From Chloroflexota bacterium (lineage in GTDB: Bacteria > Chloroflexota > UBA6077 > SHYK01): 39,835 bases of DNA. Location of the stretch: contig WHTR01000017.1 of NCBI GenBank assembly GCA_009377635.1, forward strand, positions 3,758-43,592, written 5' to 3'. A model generated the notes under the pieces. The model made no database searches and was not told the DNA's origin. It was given only the letters and a program-made list of their open reading frames with translations. Positions 16,631 to 23,783 of the stretch are shown here, piece by piece. How positions within the stretch are numbered: position 1 is the stretch's first letter; the number at the start of each line of letters is the position of its first letter. The position numbers and the translations under genes were made by a program.

Positions 16631-16999
16631 TCAGTCAACGAGGATCCCTCGGACAATGTGCATCATTTGCACCCGCTCGGGGGAGAAGTGCTCACGAACG
16701 GCCCCGACGGCGCCCGAGAGATCTCGCTCCTCCCCACAAGTGAACACGTCTACGGCAGCATACCCGTGCTCCGGCCACGTGTGGATCATGATGTGGGACT
16801 CTGAGACGACAGCGACACCGGTCACGCCGACCGGCGAAAACGGGTAGACGTGAAGATCGAGGAGGGTGACCTTCGTGGCATCGACGACATCGCGCAGCGC
16901 CTGCTCGACGACGCTCGCTGAGTCCAGGTTGGAGCATCCCCACAGCTCGAGGACCAGATGTGTTCCAACACCCCTCAGATGTGTTCCAACACCCCTCAT
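16631..16999 (-). CDS. speD: S-adenosylmethionine decarboxylase proenzyme (pyruvoyl type)
   Basis: A 122-residue class 1b-type AdoMetDC, making the aminopropyl donor for spermidine. The proenzyme cleaves itself at the Glu-Ser bond of VVSESHIMIHTWPEHGYAAVDVFTCG, leaving a pyruvoyl group on the Ser; the conserved His and Cys of this stretch are present. The N-terminus carries GVGTHLR twice in a row (MRGVGTHLRGVGTHLVLELWGC) because of an exact 21-base tandem duplication, seven residues more than expected before LELWGC. The start is ATG 16999, preceded by GGGGGTGAGAG and three bases after the arginine decarboxylase stop. Confidence 0.94.
   Translation of the reverse strand: MRGVGTHLRGVGTHLVLELWGCSNLDSASVVEQALRDVVDATKVTLLDLHVYPFSPVGVTGVAVVSESHIMIHTWPEHGYAAVDVFTCGEERDLSGAVGAVREHFSPERVQMMHIVRGILVD
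16955..16996. repeat. Exact 21-base tandem duplication at the 5' end of speD
   Basis: The unit CAGATGTGTTCCAACACCCCT plus no spacer occurs at 16955-16975 and 16976-16996 without mismatch. It lies in the first 15 codons of speD and keeps the frame. It also duplicates sequence close to the translation start, so it may change initiation as well as the protein. Confidence 0.95.
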
Positions 17000-17002
17000 C
17001 TC

Positions 17003-17470
17003 TCACCCCCACCAGAGGACCACGGCTGCGATGCTCGCGCCCACGCGCTCGACGGAGTGGCTCACCGAGTGGACGATCATCGTTCTCAGCTCGAGCCGCC
17101 GTCTCGCGAAGGACTCGTGGAGCATCCGCCGGACGAGCGGCTCCATCTCCTCAGGTGTGCCTGGGCCGGAATGCTCCATCACCATCCCATGGCAGCCGGC
17201 TCCGAGGCCAACGCCGACACATGCCGTGATGAGCTCGCCGGGACGGTTGCTGGCGACGGACGTGAGAACGGCAGGTACCACGGCGCCCGCCTCGATCTCA
17301 AGGGGCGCTTCGACAAGGCTCGCGCCCGCGGGAACGACACTCGTGACCTTGACCAGGTTCCAGTGGCCGACACCCGCCTCGATGAGGGCGTTATCGAAGG
17401 CGTTCAGCCGCGTGTCGCCCTCGGCGTGTCCGAGTGTCGGCCAGAGGAGATTGGGTGCGGCACGCCTCAC
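17003..17470 (-). CDS. pdaD: Pyruvoyl-dependent arginine decarboxylase
   Basis: A 155-residue proenzyme turning arginine into agmatine. The family core is clear: RLNAFDNALIEAGVGHWNLVKVTSVVPAGA, where the chain is cleaved before the Ser of VTS to form the pyruvoyl group (most relatives have SS, here TS), and HGMVMEHSGPGTPEEME with the proposed catalytic Glu. I start it at GTG 17470: this gives the usual length, and a minicistron with a strong ribosome site ends on it as GTGA. The frame is open to 17629, so longer forms (ATG 17557 or TTG 17629) cannot be excluded. It is first in an arginine-agmatine-putrescine-spermidine operon. Confidence 0.85.
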   Translation of the reverse strand: MRRAAPNLLWPTLGHAEGDTRLNAFDNALIEAGVGHWNLVKVTSVVPAGASLVEAPLEIEAGAVVPAVLTSVASNRPGELITACVGVGLGAGCHGMVMEHSGPGTPEEMEPLVRRMLHESFARRRLELRTMIVHSVSHSVERVGASIAAVVLWWG

Positions 17471-17493
17471 CGCGCCGATCTCTCGATCCGCAT
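17467..17493 (-). CDS. Arg-containing minicistron coupled to pdaD (candidate leader peptide)
   Basis: ATG 17493 has GGAGGG seven bases upstream, a better site than any for pdaD itself. It encodes only MRIERSAR, three Arg in eight residues including an AGA codon, and its TGA overlaps the pdaD GTG as GTGA. This could couple pdaD translation to the minicistron and let arginine or arginyl-tRNA supply affect it. The ORF is very short, so chance is a real alternative. Confidence 0.45.
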   Translation of the reverse strand: MRIERSAR

Positions 17494-17785
17494 CGCTGCT
17501 CCCTCCAAACGGAGCTGGCGTTCGCCGTCCAGCTCCGGCCATGGTGGCCAAGCGCATCCCATGCAAAAGCACCACCCCAAGGTGGCCCCACCCCGATGGG
17601 TATCGGGACAGTGACTGGCCTTCAGCCAACCCCAGAAAATGGTGCTCGTGGCGAGCTATGGGTGCGCCTGTCCGTCCCTCGGAACCCGGCGTTGCCTCGG
17701 CGCGGCGGCAACACCGACGTACCGGTCTACCCCTGCCATCCTCCCCGCGTCGCGCGAACGACGACAGTCCTAAACCGCCAGTATA
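17494..17785 (-). promoter_or_regulatory. Promoter and long structured leader of the polyamine operon
   Basis: An extended -10, TGATATACT, lies at 17788-17780 on the minus strand, with transcription expected near 17773. About 280 bases follow before the minicistron, with no gene I accept. Two hairpins can be drawn: GGTGTTGCC/GGCAACGCC (17715-17707 with 17696-17688, one G-U pair) and CCCGAT/ATCGGG (17607-17602 with 17597-17592, four-base loop). I could not match the leader to a known riboswitch class by eye. Confidence 0.5.
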
Positions 17786-17842
17786 TCACACTATCTCAAT
17801 CCTCGCTGAAACCTACTGATGTGTCAGTGAAGGTTCGATGAC

Positions 17843-17935
17843 TGTCATCCTGAGCCCTTCGCTTCGCTCGAGGGTAAACTCCGCGAAGGATCCGTCGCTT
17901 GCAGGCACGGATTCTTCGGCCTGCTCAGAATGACA
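17843..17935. repeat. Intergenic inverted repeat of the TGTCATCC(C/T)GAGCG family
   Basis: The left arm begins TGTCATCCTGAGCCCTTCGC and the right arm, on the other strand, begins TGTCATTCTGAGCAGGCCGA; both contain GGATCCGT-type cores further in. It is a longer, more diverged relative of the copy at 2164-2230. With the leader of pdaD it fills the gene-free stretch 17494-17946, in which I see nothing else. Confidence 0.8.
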
Positions 17936-17946
17936 TTGATGGAGCA

Positions 17947-18162
17947 CTACGTCAGCCCCTCCGCGTGCGTGCCCATATACTCGGCGATGAGCTCCTCGAA
18001 GGGCACCTCTCGCTCCTCCCCGTTCCGGATCTCTGGGTTGTCCAGCGTGTCCAGGTACCGGACCCGGACATGGACATGATCCGGCAGCACGCTCCTGACC
18101 TCGACCAGGCTCCCGTCGGACAGGGTGCACCGCATGCCCGTCGTAAGGATGTTCGGGTTCAT
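17947..18162 (-). CDS. Small conserved-looking protein of unknown function
   Basis: A 71-residue protein starting at ATG 18162, with AGAGAGGA nine bases upstream. The sequence (MNPNILTTGMRCTLSDGSLVEVRSV, then HVHVRVRYLDTLDNPEI and REVPFEELIAEYMGTH) reads as a run of beta strands compatible with a small SH3-like barrel followed by a short helix, with no membrane segment or Cys pair. It lies 70 bases downstream of the SagB-type gene on the same strand and could be cotranscribed with it. I do not recognise the family and assign no function. Confidence 0.6.
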   Translation of the reverse strand: MNPNILTTGMRCTLSDGSLVEVRSVLPDHVHVRVRYLDTLDNPEIRNGEEREVPFEELIAEYMGTHAEGLT

Positions 18163-18232
18163 CTCCGTTTTCCTCTCTCTGATTTCCAATGCGAGCACCT
18201 TTCCCGACGATACGGTGAGCGACGGCCTCCCG

Positions 18233-19900
18233 TCAAATCGGCCGCCGCCGGGCCGGGTTGCCCAGGGCGATGAGGAACATGACGCTCTTCCCCTGCGCAT
18301 GGGGCGAGAAGAAGCGCGTGACGTCGTCGTCGAAGAACGTGAGGCCCGTGGCGCCGACCCTCAGCGCGTACGCGGCCAGATAGAGCTTGCCCGCCATGAT
18401 GCTCGCGTCCAGCTGCGCCGCTCGGTACCCGCGATCCCCAAATCGGTCGAAGAGCGACTCCAGATCGGCCAGGAAGTACACGTTGATCGCCGCATCAGCC
18501 CCCAGCTGCTGGCCCAGGTCCAGGAAGCCCGCCTCACGCCGAAAGTCGGCCGCCCGGAGCTGCTCAAGCGCCCGCCGCTCCCGGTTGAGCAAGTACGTGC
18601 CGCTTTCTAGGCCATCGACAGCGTTGACGATCAGGTATGCATCGTTCAGTGTGCCCGGGAACGCACCCAGAATGTCCAACGGATTGCCGGCAGTCGCCGC
18701 CTCGAGCACGGTGGAGAGCACCTCGAAGCTCACGGGCGAGGGCTCGAACTGACGTGCCGAACCACGGCGCTGGATGACAGCCTCGATGGGCTCATGGGGT
18801 AGGTCCGCGGCGGGGACGGACCGAAGCGGTACGATAGTCTTCCCTGTGTCAGGCGCGGGGGGAGCCCCAAGGGGACGGGCTTCCGCCGTCCGGCGCCACT
18901 CCGCAACCTCGTCGGGAGTGGTCAGGCCCGAGGCGGCATGGGCGGCGCGGATGATCGGATAGTCCACCTCGCGGGGCGAGGACGGCACGGTCGGCAGGTC
19001 GATCGATTCAACGATCGGCGCCGTGCTCGGACGCATCCCTGGCGCATGGCCCAGCGCGACCAGGCTGATGGCTGCCTCTCGCTCTCCATCGACGCCGACC
19101 AGCCGGTTCACCGCCTCATCCACGTACCCGAGGACAATCCTGGCGGGCAGGTCGTGTCCCGCTGCTATCGCCAACATGTTCGCCAGAATCGTGCCGCTGT
19201 CCCAGAAGCTGTGCCGGTACGCGCGCGCCTCGTACTTCCACGCGTTCCGCCAGAACGTGCTCGTGCACACGATGACGACCGGCGCATTGGCGACCGCGGC
19301 TTCGTCCGCTGTTCCCTGCACCAGGACGCCGCGGTAGTCGCCCCGGCGCACAGCGCGGAGTCCCTCGTCGTGGACACCGTACTGGTAAACGCCGGCGGCG
19401 AGGCCGGGCAACTCGCCGCATACGACGTACAGCTCGATGTGATAGAGGGCGCCCGTACACGACGCAGCGCGGAACGGCATGGCGCCGCTCGGGTGACGCA
19501 GGTGCTTTGTGATGCCGGCCGAATAGTGGAGGAGCGTCGCCAGAGTCGAGAGGTCTGGAATTCGCACGCCGTCGCGCGGTGCCTCGATCGGCGAGACGGC
19601 GGTGATCGCGGGCACGTGCGGCGGTACGTACGCGCGCGGAAGGGCGATGCGTTCGAGGTCAGGGTTGTACAGCTTGTGTGTCCGGGGTTGATTGGCCCAC
19701 TCCAGGGAGTGTCGACCGCTTCGGATGCTCTCCAACGAGTGCTTCGTCGCCTCGTGGTACTCGCGTGCCGTCCGCGCGTTAGCTCCGGTCACCTGCCACG
19801 CCCCCGCCGCTCGTCTTCGGCCTGCCCGCGTCCTGCTGATCGACGTCCACTCGGTCCGGGCCGACTCGCGCAACGTTATAGGGCTGCCCGGGGTGCTCAT
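18233..19900 (-). CDS. SagB-type dehydrogenase with two nitroreductase-like domains
   Basis: A 555-residue flavin-dependent oxidoreductase of the SagB/ThcOx type. The lead-in AREYHEATKHSLESI is typical. The first nitroreductase-like domain spans about residues 100-300 (LLHYSAGITKHL, RAASCTGALYHIELYVVCG, YRHSFWDSGTILANMLAIA, LVALG) and the second about 355-550 (VIQRRGSARQFEPSPVSFEVLSTVL, YRAAQLDASIMAGKLYLAAYALRVGATGLTFFDDDVTRFF). Relatives with azoline partners oxidise thiazolines in RiPP peptides, but no YcaO cyclodehydratase or precursor peptide is nearby, so the substrate is unknown. ATG 19900 lacks a good ribosome site; GTG 19792, just before the conserved region, is an alternative. Divergent from the aldehyde dehydrogenase. 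Confidence 0.85.
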   Translation of the reverse strand: MSTPGSPITLRESARTEWTSISRTRAGRRRAAGAWQVTGANARTAREYHEATKHSLESIRSGRHSLEWANQPRTHKLYNPDLERIALPRAYVPPHVPAITAVSPIEAPRDGVRIPDLSTLATLLHYSAGITKHLRHPSGAMPFRAASCTGALYHIELYVVCGELPGLAAGVYQYGVHDEGLRAVRRGDYRGVLVQGTADEAAVANAPVVIVCTSTFWRNAWKYEARAYRHSFWDSGTILANMLAIAAGHDLPARIVLGYVDEAVNRLVGVDGEREAAISLVALGHAPGMRPSTAPIVESIDLPTVPSSPREVDYPIIRAAHAASGLTTPDEVAEWRRTAEARPLGAPPAPDTGKTIVPLRSVPAADLPHEPIEAVIQRRGSARQFEPSPVSFEVLSTVLEAATAGNPLDILGAFPGTLNDAYLIVNAVDGLESGTYLLNRERRALEQLRAADFRREAGFLDLGQQLGADAAINVYFLADLESLFDRFGDRGYRAAQLDASIMAGKLYLAAYALRVGATGLTFFDDDVTRFFSPHAQGKSVMFLIALGNPARRRPI

Positions 19901-20173
19901 GTCAAGAGCGTTCGAGCGGCGACGCACGCCCGTTGAGGGGGACTGCGATCGACGGGCGGGCTGGCTCATCTCTCTGCCCGCGAGGTGGCGGGCGGATCGC
20001 ACGAATCACCGGCGGCACGTGCATTGACACGGCGCGCGGCGAGATGATACGTGACTATGTGGCGCTCGAATGGGGATCGGCGCCAGGAAATCGGGTACGG
20101 AACTCGCAGGGCGACAGCCGTCATGGCGTCGTTCAGGACCACGCGTGGCTCATGATGCAGAGAGGACAGTGAC

Positions 20174-21577
20174 ATGGCCATCCAGTCTGTCAACCCGACG
20201 ACCGAAGAGGTCATCGCGACGTACGAGGAGTTCACCGCACGCCAGATCGACGACGCCCTCGGCGAGGCGGCAGGGGCATTCGAGAAGTGGCGCCGGCTGT
20301 CGGTCGCGGGCCGGAGCGCATGCATGCGGCAGGCAGCAGGCTACTTGCGGGCGCAGAAAGAGCGCTTTGCCCGGCTCATCACGCTTGAGATGGGCAAGCC
20401 TATCTCGCAGGCAGAGGCGGAGATCGAGAAGTGCGCGTGGAATTGCGACTACTATGCAGAGAGCGCCGCCGGGTACCTCGCGGAGCGGCCCATCCAGACG
20501 AACGCACGGGAGAGCTACGTAGCATTCGAGCCGCTCGGGGTCGTCCTGGCGGTGATGCCGTGGAACTTCCCCTTCTGGCAGGTGTTTCGATTTGCCGCGC
20601 CCGCGCTCATGGCCGGCAATACGGCGGTACTCAAGCACGCCTCTAATGTGCCCCAGTGCGCCCTGGCCATCGAGGAGATCTTCCAGGAATCAGGATTCCC
20701 TGCGGGTACCTTTCGAACGCTGCTCGCCTCGAGCGGACAGGTGGCCGGCATCATCGCGGATGAGCGCGTACGGGCCGTGACGCTGACGGGGAGCGACCTT
20801 GCGGGCGCCAACATTGCCGAGACTGCCGGGCGCAACCTAAAAAAGACCGTGTTGGAGCTCGGTGGTTCGGACGCGTTCATCGTCCTCGCCGACGCCGACC
20901 TCGCCGACGCGGCGCACGTGGGCGCCCTCGCGCGCAACCAGAACACGGGTCAGAGCTGCATCGCCGCCAAGCGCTTCATCGTGGAGGATGCGGTTGCCGA
21001 CGAGTTCGAGCGCCGGCTGACAGACGAGGTGGTGCACCTCAAAGTCGGTGATCCCATGGAGCGGGATACACACGTAGGTCCGCTGGCGCGTGGCGATCTC
21101 CGCGATGGGGTGGAGCGCCAGGTCCGCATGTCGGTCAACCAGGGTGCACGGGTCGCCGTGGGGGGCCAGCGGCTGAGCCGCGGCGGCTACTTCTACGCCC
21201 CGACGATCCTGACCGAGGTGTCAGAGTCGATGCCGGTCCTTCGCGAGGAGACCTTTGGCCCCATCGCGGCCGTCCTGCGCGTGCCCGACGCGGAGACGGC
21301 GATCGCCTCCGCCAACGACTCCGTCTACGGGCTCGGCGCGAGCCTGTGGACTGCCAACCTCGAGCAGGCCAGGCACCTCGCCCGGCGCATCGAGACAGGG
21401 GTGGTCTTTGTCAACGGGATGGTTGCGTCCGACCCCCGTCTGCCCTTCGGTGGCATCAGGCGGAGCGGCTACGGCCGCGAGCTGGGGGAGTTCGGGATAC
21501 ATGAGTTCACGAACATTCAGACGGTGTGGATTGGCCCGGCTCGGGGCGAGGATCGTCCAAAGCCGCACAGCGAGTAG
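20174..21577 (+). CDS. NAD(P)-dependent aldehyde dehydrogenase (succinate-semialdehyde dehydrogenase-like)
   Basis: A 467-residue aldehyde dehydrogenase. Features: EPLGVVLAVMPWNFPFWQVFRFAAPALMAGN (cofactor site), VTLTGSDLAGANIAETAGRNLKKTVLELGGSDAFIVL (catalytic Glu), NTGQSCIAAKRFIV (catalytic Cys) and EETFGPIAAVLRV. Length and motifs resemble the short GabD-like branch that oxidises succinate semialdehyde and related small aldehydes, but the substrate is not settled by sequence. ATG 20174 has AGAGAGGA upstream. The 273 bases before it, to the divergent SagB-type gene, show no clear promoter or gene. A putrescine-degradation role is conceivable given the polyamine genes but not shown. Confidence 0.92.
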   Translation: MAIQSVNPTTEEVIATYEEFTARQIDDALGEAAGAFEKWRRLSVAGRSACMRQAAGYLRAQKERFARLITLEMGKPISQAEAEIEKCAWNCDYYAESAAGYLAERPIQTNARESYVAFEPLGVVLAVMPWNFPFWQVFRFAAPALMAGNTAVLKHASNVPQCALAIEEIFQESGFPAGTFRTLLASSGQVAGIIADERVRAVTLTGSDLAGANIAETAGRNLKKTVLELGGSDAFIVLADADLADAAHVGALARNQNTGQSCIAAKRFIVEDAVADEFERRLTDEVVHLKVGDPMERDTHVGPLARGDLRDGVERQVRMSVNQGARVAVGGQRLSRGGYFYAPTILTEVSESMPVLREETFGPIAAVLRVPDAETAIASANDSVYGLGASLWTANLEQARHLARRIETGVVFVNGMVASDPRLPFGGIRRSGYGRELGEFGIHEFTNIQTVWIGPARGEDRPKPHSE

Positions 21578-21602
21578 TGCCGGGTCGAAGCGGGATCTGG
21601 AA

Positions 21603-21624
21603 CAGCCGCCACGCGGGGCGGCTG
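21603..21624 (+). terminator. GC-rich hairpin after the aldehyde dehydrogenase gene
   Basis: CAGCCGCC pairs with GGCGGCTG across a six-base loop, 25 bases after the stop. There is no T-run, so it is a weak or factor-dependent terminator at best. Confidence 0.4.
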
Positions 21625-21758
21625 CACCACAAATCGGGGCGCGCGCCTCGACGGCTGAAATGGGTAGGTGTCGTGGACGGTCGACACTGCGGTCGAGGTG
21701 CGGGTATCATCGGTCCGATTTGCACGACGCAGGATGAACGTTGAGGGAGGCGAGGGAA

Positions 21759-22022
21759 ATGTGCACATACATAGTCGAGACGGCGAGTGTCCTTGGGAGC
21801 GGCAAGGGGCCGGAGTCGTGGATCGCCCTGAACCGCGCGAATGTCTGCGTCGACCACCCGGCCCACGCATCCCTGGATCACGCCGTGCTCATCGACTTCG
21901 TGAATGAGGGACTCGGGCCGAGCGCCCGGGTGGCGGTTGAGCTGAGCGCCGAGTCAGCGCGGGAGCTCGTTCAGGCGATCCAGACAGCCCTGGAGGAGGC
22001 CGAGCACGTCCACGCCCTATGA
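21759..22022 (+). CDS. Small DUF6295-like protein
   Basis: An 87-residue protein starting at ATG 21759 behind GGGAGGCGAGG. It opens MCTYIVETASVLGSGKGPESW, continues with VDHPAHASLDHAVLIDFVNEGLGPSARVAVELSAESARELVQAI and resembles the small DUF6295 proteins of actinobacteria and relatives as I remember them; I could not check this. Its MCTY start recalls other small proteins with an N-terminal Cys, but no enzymatic motif is evident. It follows the aldehyde dehydrogenase by 180 bases on the same strand and converges on ubiD. Confidence 0.7.
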   Translation: MCTYIVETASVLGSGKGPESWIALNRANVCVDHPAHASLDHAVLIDFVNEGLGPSARVAVELSAESARELVQAIQTALEEAEHVHAL

Positions 22023-22145
22023 CACGACCATCCTCAGCCGTGACGCGCTGCACCGCGGCAGGCATACACAGTCATTCTGGGTCGGTAGCCCAGATGATCG
22101 GCACCTGAGACAACGTTCGGATCCTTCGTCCGCCTGAGAACGAAT

Positions 22146-22199
22146 TGTCACCCTGAGCGGAGCGAAGGGTCTCCCTCAGAAGGATCAGGATCCTTCACA
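22146..22199. repeat. Intergenic repeat copy, one-armed, with small hairpin
   Basis: It begins TGTCACCCTGAGCGGAGCGA, the same consensus as the copies at 2164 and 17843, and then has GAAGGAT/ATCCTTC around a four-base loop. A decayed second arm, read on the other strand as CTCAGGCGGACGAAGGATCC, lies just to the left at about 22115-22134. It fills the gap between convergent genes and may act as a bidirectional transcription barrier. Confidence 0.7.
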
Positions 22200-22202
22200 G
22201 CC

Positions 22203-23762
22203 TCAGTCCCCCATCATCGCCTGCGCGCCTCGACCGTCATCACCCACATCGATACTTCCGATCGCGCCTGCCGGCAGCGGGAAGCGGGGATCAGAGAACA
22301 GGTCGCTCCATTTGGCGCGGATCCGGCGAAGAAGGGCAGGGCTGGCCCGGGCCACACGCGGGAACTCGCCGATCCACTCGAATGGGCGGCACGCATCGAT
22401 GATGGCCCGCGTGTTGTAGGGGCGGCGGTGGTCGCGCAGCATGGGGTCGGCCTTACTGCCCCAGGACTTGCGCATGATCTCGATGTCCTCCGACGGGTCG
22501 CTGCGGGTGCACACCGCCCACATCACGTCGTCGAGGTTCATCGGGTCGATATCCTCGTCCACGACGATAACGTACCGATTCATGTACGCAGCCGCCTGGC
22601 ACTGCGCAGCGACGAATCCGGCCTGCCGCGAGTGCCCGCAGTAGCGTTGCTTGATGGAGACGACCAGGAGGAGACGCCCGCCCCCAGACTCGTGCGCCCA
22701 CACACGACGAACCTCTGGAATGCCCGCTTTCACCAACGAGTCGTGGATCATGGCCGACTTCATGACGGTCCGCATGTAGGAGTAGTCGTGGGGCGGCTTG
22801 GCCGGGGGCGAACCCAGGAGGATCGGGTCATTGCGGTGGTAGACGCGCGCGACCTCGACTTCCGGGATCGGAACCTCGCTGCCCGAGTAGTAGCCGGTCC
22901 ATTCGCCGTACGGACCTTCAGGGAGCGCCCGGCCCTTGTGTACCCATCCCTCGACAGCGATCTCGCTGCTGGCCGGGATCGGCAGACCGGTGATCTCGCC
23001 GCGCACGACCTCCAATGGACGACCGATCATGGCGCCCGCATAGTTCAGCTCGCTCACTCCCGTCGGGACCTCCGTGCCAGCGACCATGAGGAGCAACGGG
23101 TCGTGCCCGAACGAGACGGCGATCGGTGCCCGACCGTCCCGGGCGAGCCATTTCTCGACATGCTGCCAGCCGTGCTTGCCGGGCACCGGATTGACGGTGA
23201 TGGCGCCGTTTTCGCGGATCTGTATGCGATAGGCACCGCCGTTCACGACGTGGGTGTCCGGATCTCGGGTGATGACCATGCACCCGGTCCCGAGATAGCG
23301 GCCGCCGTCGTGCTCGTGCCAGAGGGGAGCGGGAAAGCGCAGGAGGCTGGCGTCCGGGCCATCCAGGACGTTCTCGTGGAGCGGCGCCGAGGGCACCTCA
23401 ACCGGCTCGAAGTGCCGTGCCTGCTCCTCCCACTCGAGGGGTTTGCCGGAGAGTGCGTCGACCAGCTGCTCGTCGCTGATATCCGTCCCGAGGCGGAGCG
23501 CCACTCCAACGCGACGGGCATTCGTGAGCGAGCCGGTGAGCACGCGGTAGCCGGGTGGGTAACCGAGGATCTGGTCAAAGAGGAGCGCGGCCGAGGGTTT
23601 GCGCCGGTAGTTGAGCTCTGAGATGCCCCCGATCTCCAGATTCCAGTCGGCGCCGAGAACGACCTGAAGGTCGCCCATATTGTCCACGACCTGCAGCCAG
23701 TCGCGCAGGTCTCTCATATCGTTCAACGACATCGCCCGGTTCGCCGCCGTCGCATGCGCCAT
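22203..23762 (-). CDS. UbiD-family prenylated-FMN decarboxylase
   Basis: A 519-residue UbiD-type (de)carboxylase. It shows NPVPGKHGWQHVEKW, the substrate-site stretch LPEGPYGEWTGYYSGSEVPIPEVEV with the Glu residues that act in catalysis, and VVSIKQRYCGHSRQAGF and VIVVDEDIDPMNLDDVMWAV, all characteristic. The enzyme needs prenylated FMN made by UbiX, which is not in the window. UbiD enzymes act on aromatic or alpha,beta-unsaturated acids. It is the last gene of an operon with a molybdenum hydroxylase, 21 bases after the FAD subunit gene; GGGAGG precedes ATG 23762. The combination suggests breakdown of an aromatic or heteroaromatic acid; the substrate is not known. Confidence 0.92.
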   Translation of the reverse strand: MAHATAANRAMSLNDMRDLRDWLQVVDNMGDLQVVLGADWNLEIGGISELNYRRKPSAALLFDQILGYPPGYRVLTGSLTNARRVGVALRLGTDISDEQLVDALSGKPLEWEEQARHFEPVEVPSAPLHENVLDGPDASLLRFPAPLWHEHDGGRYLGTGCMVITRDPDTHVVNGGAYRIQIRENGAITVNPVPGKHGWQHVEKWLARDGRAPIAVSFGHDPLLLMVAGTEVPTGVSELNYAGAMIGRPLEVVRGEITGLPIPASSEIAVEGWVHKGRALPEGPYGEWTGYYSGSEVPIPEVEVARVYHRNDPILLGSPPAKPPHDYSYMRTVMKSAMIHDSLVKAGIPEVRRVWAHESGGGRLLLVVSIKQRYCGHSRQAGFVAAQCQAAAYMNRYVIVVDEDIDPMNLDDVMWAVCTRSDPSEDIEIMRKSWGSKADPMLRDHRRPYNTRAIIDACRPFEWIGEFPRVARASPALLRRIRAKWSDLFSDPRFPLPAGAIGSIDVGDDGRGAQAMMGD

Positions 23763-23783
23763 CGCCGCCTCCCCAACCCGCGA

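Noticed and set aside
14226-16999. Transcriptional continuity between the polyamine operon and the aro operon
   Set aside because: A strong promoter and attenuator follow the VTT gene, so the aro genes form their own unit; read-through is possible but not needed.
17541-17715. Cobalamin riboswitch in the polyamine leader, suggested by GTCACTG next to a hairpin
   Set aside because: The other conserved boxes, including the B12 box, are missing and the spacing is wrong.
17947-19900. Thiazole/oxazole-modified microcin (RiPP) cluster around the SagB-type gene
   Set aside because: No YcaO cyclodehydratase, E1-like partner or precursor peptide is present in the flanking genes.
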